From: Gammaproteobacteria bacterium
GTDB taxonomy: Bacteria; Pseudomonadota; Gammaproteobacteria; Ga0077536
DNA length: 64,000 nt
Reading direction: 5' to 3'
Assembly: GCA_016209015.1 (NCBI GenBank)
Contig: JACQWY010000035.1
Coordinates: forward strand, 1 to 64,000
Positions 59,060-64,000 of the stretch are shown in pieces (within the stretch, counting starts at the first letter, position 1; every line of letters begins with the position of its first letter). Below the pieces are notes generated by a model, which was not told the DNA's origin, did not search any database, and saw only the letters and a program-made list of their open reading frames with translations. The translations under genes were made by a program, and so were the position numbers.

Positions 59060-62000
59060 TCAGTGGGACACGGGCCCCGTGTCGTAGGCTGTCCATGTAT
59101 TGCCGTTGCCGACGTTCGTCGCCTGGATGATGCCCGTCGTCGCGGGCGCGTTCGAAGCACGTCCCATCTCGACCTTGCCCGCACCGCCCGCGCCGCGGCC
59201 GATCGCGAGCTGACCGTCGATGACACCGCGGTTCCTGCCGCAGGACAATCGCGTCTCCCCGTTCGCCTGGTTGTACGCGGCATCACTGGCCTGGAACCAC
59301 GCCGTGCCGCTCGGCGTGCGTGTTGACGCCCGGTAAGCCGTGTTCGGATCGAGCGCCGTCATCCAGCCCTGGCTCTGCGGCCCGTAGCCGAGCACGAGCT
59401 GGTTCGCGTCGTCACCGCGATCGCAGACCGCTGGCCACACCGTGCCGTTCACTGCGGCGTACCACGCCCACTCGCCGCGCGCCCAGCCGCCGCCATAATT
59501 CGTCGGCACTTGTCCGAAGCCGTTGCCGGCGTCGTCGAAGATCATCACCCAGCCCGCGTTGCCCGCCGCACCACCGAGCACGATTTCCGCTTTGCCGTCG
59601 CCGTCGAGATCGCCGACCGCCGGATGGATCTCACCGTTCGCCGCGTTGTACGTCGCCCACTGCCGCCACAGCCAGCCACTGCCCTGTGGCGTCGCCATCG
59701 GGGCGTAGTTCGCGCTCGCGTCGTCGAACACGTACGACCAGCCCCCGCCGCCCGTGCCGAAGCCGACGACGATCTCCTCGCGCCCGTCGCCATCGACGTC
59801 ACCGCAGGCCGGGAAGGTCTCGCCGTTCGCGATGTAATAACTGTCCCACGCGCCGGGCCGTATCCAGCGCAGGTGCGCGAAGCCCTGCTGCGCCGAGGCC
59901 TTCACTTCGAGCCAGCCGCGCCCGCCCTTGCCGAGACCGATGACGAGCTCCTTCGCGCCGTCGCCGTCGACGTCGCAGAACGCGGGACGCGTCTCGCGCG
60001 CGCCGACCGCATAGTTCGCGAGATCGGGATTGCTCGCGACGTCGAGCGTGACCGTCACCTTCGCCGTGCTCGCGGGATCCGCCGAACGCACTTCGACGAC
60101 GCCGTTCCCGCCCGCGCCCGTGCCGATCGCGACGAGCGGCGGCGCGAAGGGCTTGGAAACCGCGTTCTGCGGATCGCTGTTGCCGCGGAACTCCTCGAGG
60201 TTCGTCGCGCCGTCACCGTCGGAATCGAGATTCGCGTCGTTCGCGAGCGGGTTGAGACCGTGGGCGTTCTCCCAGCCGTCCGTCATGCCGTCGCCGTCCG
60301 TGTCGGCGAGCTCTGGCGCGGTGCCGAGCGTCTGCTCCTGTGCATTCGTCAGATCGTCGCCGTCGAAGTCACCGCCCGCACCGTTGCGGCCGTCCGCGCT
60401 CTTCGGGTCGAGACCGTGCGCGAGCTCGTAGACGTCGCTCATGCCGTCGTTGTCGTCGTCGGTATCGGCGTTGTCGCCGACGCCGTCGTGATCGGTGTCG
60501 AGGGATTCGCTCGGATCGTTCGGGAAGGCATCGACGGCATCCGGCACGCCGTCGCCGTCCGTGTCGACCGGCAGCTCGCCGCCGATTGCGGGCCACTCGC
60601 CGGCCCACGTCCCCGCGCCGCTGGCCGTCGTCGTGACGAGCTTCGTGAGCTGCGTGCCGGCGATCGCATAGACGTCGATGCGACCGTCGACGACCGTGCC
60701 GCCACTGCCGACGACGAGCTCCGCCTTCGCGTCGCCGTAGAGATTGCCGCAGGCCGGGTGTGTCTCTTTGTAGTTCGCCGCGTCCGCGATGGGTGTGGCG
60801 AGCCAACTGCCGGCGACGGGCGCAATGCTCGAGCCCGCATTCGCATTCGCCGGATCGAGGATCTGCACACCGGCGCCCGTCCCCGCGACGATCTCAGCCT
60901 TGCCGTCGCCCGAGAGATCGCAGGTCGCCGGCCAGACGCTGCCATCGGCCGTGTCGTACGACGCCGTGCCGGCCGGGATCCAGCCGAGCGTGTCCCTCGT
61001 CGCCATGAAGCCGAAGCCCGCGACCGCATCGTCGATCGCCTGCAGCCAGCCGCCGCGACCCTTGCCGCCGCCGAGCACGATCTCGGCACGGCCGTCGCCG
61101 TCGAGGTCGCCGACCGCGGGATAGCTCGCACCGTTCGCCGTGTTGTAACTCCCATACGTACCGCGCAGCCAGCCGCCGCCGATCGGCGTCGCCAGCGGCG
61201 CGTAGTTGTGGGCCGCATCGTCGACGACCCACACCCAGCCGCCCGAGCCCGGGCCGTAGCCGAACACGAGTTCGTCCTTGCCGTCGCCGTCGAGATCGCC
61301 GCACGCCGGGAAGGACTCACCGTTCGCCGCGTAGTACGGTGCCCAGTTCGGCGCCTGCAGCCAGGCGAGATGCGCGTAGCCTGCCGCCGCGTCGTCACGC
61401 ACTTCGATCCAGCCCTTGCTGCCCTTGCCGAAGCCGAGCACGAGTTCCTTCCGACCGTCGCCGTCGACGTCGCACCACGCCGGATGCACGGCGCGTTGAT
61501 CGACCGTGTAGCCTGCGAGATCCGCGTTCGTCGAGACGTCGACGGTGATGTCGAAGGTCTTCGTGCTCGCACCGTTCGCGACGAGCTCGAGCGGGTTCAG
61601 CACCGGCGAGCGCCCCTGCCCTCCTGCGCCCGAGCCGAGCAGCACGAGCGACTTCACCGTCGGCACCGAGGCGTTCGACGCGGGATCCGTGCCGGCGAGA
61701 TACTCGACGAAGTTGCTCACGCCGTCGGCATCGTTGTCCGCGGTCGCGTCAGCCGCATCGTTCGGGTTGAGACCGTGCGCCTGCTCGTAGACGTCCGGCA
61801 TGCCGTCGTTGTCGGCATCGGGATCGCAGGCATTGCCGATTCCGTCGCCGTCGCTGTCCGCCTGATCGGCGTTCGCGACGAGTGGGCAGTTGTCGGCGGT
61901 ATCGAGGACGTTGTCGTCGTCCCGATCGAGATCGCAGACGTCGCCGGCGCCGTCGCCGTCCGTGTCGCTCTGGTTCGCGTTAGCGATCTTCGGGCAGTTG

Positions 62001-63985
62001 TCCTGGTAGTCGTTGATGCCGTCGCCGTCGGTGTCGACGTGCGCGGCGACGATCGCCTTCGTCGACCCTGTGGTCTGGCCCTGATAGGAGATTTCGCCTA
62101 TGCCACGGCTGTACACCGTAGTTCCGGTGATACTCGTTGCGCCCAACGTGGCGATGTTGAGAATACCGGTCGTCACGTCCGTCACCGTCTGGAAGTCACC
62201 GAAAGGTGTTCCGTAGGTGGAGAACCCCTGAAACGTCGTCGTATAAGTCATGGTCGCGGAATAGGTCTGCGTCTTTCCATTGCGCGTTATCTTGACCAGC
62301 GCACCGGACACCGAGGAGAACGATCCGCTGGCGGCGAACTGCGCCGGTAGCTCGGTTATGGGAGGCACATAGAGAATTTCCATCGGTATTCCGCCCGCAC
62401 TCGTCCCGATGGTCTTGTAGCCCATAGTCCCGGTCGAAGTGCTCCCGTAGTAACCGACCTCGCCATCGTCCCGCAGGACAGGCGTGACGGTCGAGCCGTT
62501 GAGCGAGATCGGGGGCTGCACTGAATAAGTCCGGACGACGCCGGCACCGACGTTGTAAGACCAAGTCGCACCGGCAGGAAACGGGGCATAATCTTCTGCG
62601 CGCAACACGGCCCTGGCGGGATCGATGAGACCGAGATCCTTGCGCACGGCCTTGTCGGCCGACAGGAATGTTTCGGTCGTCAGCCGCGTGCCGGGATTGA
62701 AGTCGCTGTCGTTGTAACCGTTCACGGCTCGTGGGCTTATCCCGGGGCTGCCGCTGAATCCGGCCGGCGTGGCAATCGGAAAGTACACGCCGTAGTTGTG
62801 TCCTTCGGGAACCTCCAGAACGTAGTTGCCCGAGGCATCCGTCTGCACGTATTGGGAAGTGAGAAAGCCATTCAAAGTGGCCTGCAATTGGGCGTTGGCG
62901 ACACCGGGTTCGTCACCATCCTGGACGCCGTCGCCGTTCAAGTCGTTCCACACGCGACCTCGAATCGTCGCAGTGCGATTGAGCATGAACCCGGCATTCG
63001 CCGTGGCCTGGGCACCATTCGCGTCGGGCGAGCTGAATCGTTCGGTGGTCAGGGAATAAGTCGATATGTCACTGTCAATGGTGCGGTCGCTACCGACGTT
63101 CATGTCCGTCGGTTTGTAGGTCGCTCCCGGCGAATCGAAGCGCACCTGATAGAGGCCAGCCGGATAGTCGAACGCGTACCGACCGCTGGCGTCGGTGATT
63201 GTCGTTGCAATCACCGCGAAGTTCCTGAGAAGGCTGACGGTAATGCCCTCAAGCCCCTGATCTCCCGCATCCCGTATGCCGTTACGATTCAAATCCAGAA
63301 ACACGAAGCCCGCCGCACCGCCGGGCAGAGCGACGAGACCACCGTCATGACCCGTCACATCGGCGCCTGCGCCGGGCAAGTCGACGGTGGTCGTCCACGT
63401 CGCAGGGTCGAAGTCACTGTCGATACCGGGATTGTTTCCAGCGTGCGATGAGGTCGCGCGATACGCAAACATTCCATCTTGATTGGTGCTCAGACCAGGA
63501 ACGATCCGTAGCGTGTAGTGGCCAGCGGGTGCTTCGATCGCATAGTTGCCGTTCGCGTCGGATTGCCCGCTCCGCGGCGCGGCGATGCCGTCGTCGAGTT
63601 GCAGCGCGATACCCGCAACGCCCGGCTCGCCGCTGTCGCGGATGCCATTACGATTCAGGTCGTTCCACACGACACCCTTCACCGTGTTCGAATCGTTATA
63701 AAAGCCAGCGTCGATGTTCGCGGTGAGGGAGCCGGCAGCAAGGAAAGCTGCGTCGGTGACGCCCGTGCCACGGGCAGGTCCGGGTTTCATGTCGTTGTCG
63801 AGAGTCGGATCGCCGGTCTTGAAGAGCGTCGAGACGTAGCGTTCCGGAGCACTCACCAGCAGGCTGTGCATCCCCGGCGAATAGGTGATGCTGTAGTTGC
63901 CTTCAGCGTCCGTGCGTGTCGCCGGCACGAATTGCGGATAAGCGGGAGTTTCACGCAGTTCCACTCTGGCGCCACTGATCGGCAA
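59060..63985 (-). CDS. Giant surface protein: SdrD-B-like domains, thrombospondin-type-3-like Ca-binding repeats, FG-GAP/VCBS repeats (5' end beyond window)
   Basis: VWNDLNRNGIRDSGEPGVAGIALQL repeats; DTDGDGINDYQDNCP..DSDGDGIGNACDPDADNDGMPD; repeated CDVDGDGxKELVxGxGKGxxGW. Confidence 0.9.
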   Translation of the reverse strand: MPISGARVELRETPAYPQFVPATRTDAEGNYSITYSPGMHSLLVSAPERYVSTLFKTGDPTLDNDMKPGPARGTGVTDAAFLAAGSLTANIDAGFYNDSNTVKGVVWNDLNRNGIRDSGEPGVAGIALQLDDGIAAPRSGQSDANGNYAIEAPAGHYTLRIVPGLSTNQDGMFAYRATSSHAGNNPGIDSDFDPATWTTTVDLPGAGADVTGHDGGLVALPGGAAGFVFLDLNRNGIRDAGDQGLEGITVSLLRNFAVIATTITDASGRYAFDYPAGLYQVRFDSPGATYKPTDMNVGSDRTIDSDISTYSLTTERFSSPDANGAQATANAGFMLNRTATIRGRVWNDLNGDGVQDGDEPGVANAQLQATLNGFLTSQYVQTDASGNYVLEVPEGHNYGVYFPIATPAGFSGSPGISPRAVNGYNDSDFNPGTRLTTETFLSADKAVRKDLGLIDPARAVLRAEDYAPFPAGATWSYNVGAGVVRTYSVQPPISLNGSTVTPVLRDDGEVGYYGSTSTGTMGYKTIGTSAGGIPMEILYVPPITELPAQFAASGSFSSVSGALVKITRNGKTQTYSATMTYTTTFQGFSTYGTPFGDFQTVTDVTTGILNIATLGATSITGTTVYSRGIGEISYQGQTTGSTKAIVAAHVDTDGDGINDYQDNCPKIANANQSDTDGDGAGDVCDLDRDDDNVLDTADNCPLVANADQADSDGDGIGNACDPDADNDGMPDVYEQAHGLNPNDAADATADNDADGVSNFVEYLAGTDPASNASVPTVKSLVLLGSGAGGQGRSPVLNPLELVANGASTKTFDITVDVSTNADLAGYTVDQRAVHPAWCDVDGDGRKELVLGFGKGSKGWIEVRDDAAAGYAHLAWLQAPNWAPYYAANGESFPACGDLDGDGKDELVFGYGPGSGGWVWVVDDAAHNYAPLATPIGGGWLRGTYGSYNTANGASYPAVGDLDGDGRAEIVLGGGKGRGGWLQAIDDAVAGFGFMATRDTLGWIPAGTASYDTADGSVWPATCDLSGDGKAEIVAGTGAGVQILDPANANAGSSIAPVAGSWLATPIADAANYKETHPACGNLYGDAKAELVVGSGGTVVDGRIDVYAIAGTQLTKLVTTTASGAGTWAGEWPAIGGELPVDTDGDGVPDAVDAFPNDPSESLDTDHDGVGDNADTDDDNDGMSDVYELAHGLDPKSADGRNGAGGDFDGDDLTNAQEQTLGTAPELADTDGDGMTDGWENAHGLNPLANDANLDSDGDGATNLEEFRGNSDPQNAVSKPFAPPLVAIGTGAGGNGVVEVRSADPASTAKVTVTLDVASNPDLANYAVGARETRPAFCDVDGDGAKELVIGLGKGGRGWLEVKASAQQGFAHLRWIRPGAWDSYYIANGETFPACGDVDGDGREEIVVGFGTGGGGWSYVFDDASANYAPMATPQGSGWLWRQWATYNAANGEIHPAVGDLDGDGKAEIVLGGAAGNAGWVMIFDDAGNGFGQVPTNYGGGWARGEWAWYAAVNGTVWPAVCDRGDDANQLVLGYGPQSQGWMTALDPNTAYRASTRTPSGTAWFQASDAAYNQANGETRLSCGRNRGVIDGQLAIGRGAGGAGKVEMGRASNAPATTGIIQATNVGNGNTWTAYDTGPVSH

Positions 63986-64000
63986 TTCTCCGGGCTCACG

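Overview
This is a GC-rich proteobacterial chromosomal window. (1) ~3.35-33.2 kb is an exopolysaccharide/exosortase locus, all on the + strand: manC, glycosyltransferases, Wza/Wzz/tyrosine-kinase/ExeA-like ATPase, wecB, flippase, pyruvyltransferase, O-antigen-ligase-like protein, a fused exosortase-EpsI, a WecA-like transferase, gmd, fcl and a PrsT-like TPR lipoprotein. A candidate VPLPA-type PEP-CTERM substrate lies at 1.4-2.0 kb. (2) 33.8-40 kb holds a Kef-type antiporter, a response regulator, L-serine dehydratase and a chemotaxis receptor. (3) A 28-bp site at 40244-40271 matches the E. coli dif site (recalled) at 26/28 positions and sits between convergent genes where coding strand switches, so the window probably spans the replication terminus. 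(4) 40.9-50.8 kb (- strand) is a seven-gene operon resembling acetophenone carboxylase (apc1-5), plus a CobW-like GTPase and an SCP-x-type thiolase. (5) Divergent from it are a PAS histidine kinase, a FixJ-type regulator, SoxC/SoxD-like genes and an LtaS-like sulfatase, followed by a VOC protein, a universal stress protein and a giant surface protein truncated by the window edge. Intergenic regions carry at least three related REP/REPIN repeat families. Some copies are embedded in a previously unfamiliar MITE-like element with ~19-bp inverted termini. No rRNA, tRNA, CRISPR array or REP-associated transposase gene was recognised. All analysis is by eye; no searches were run.
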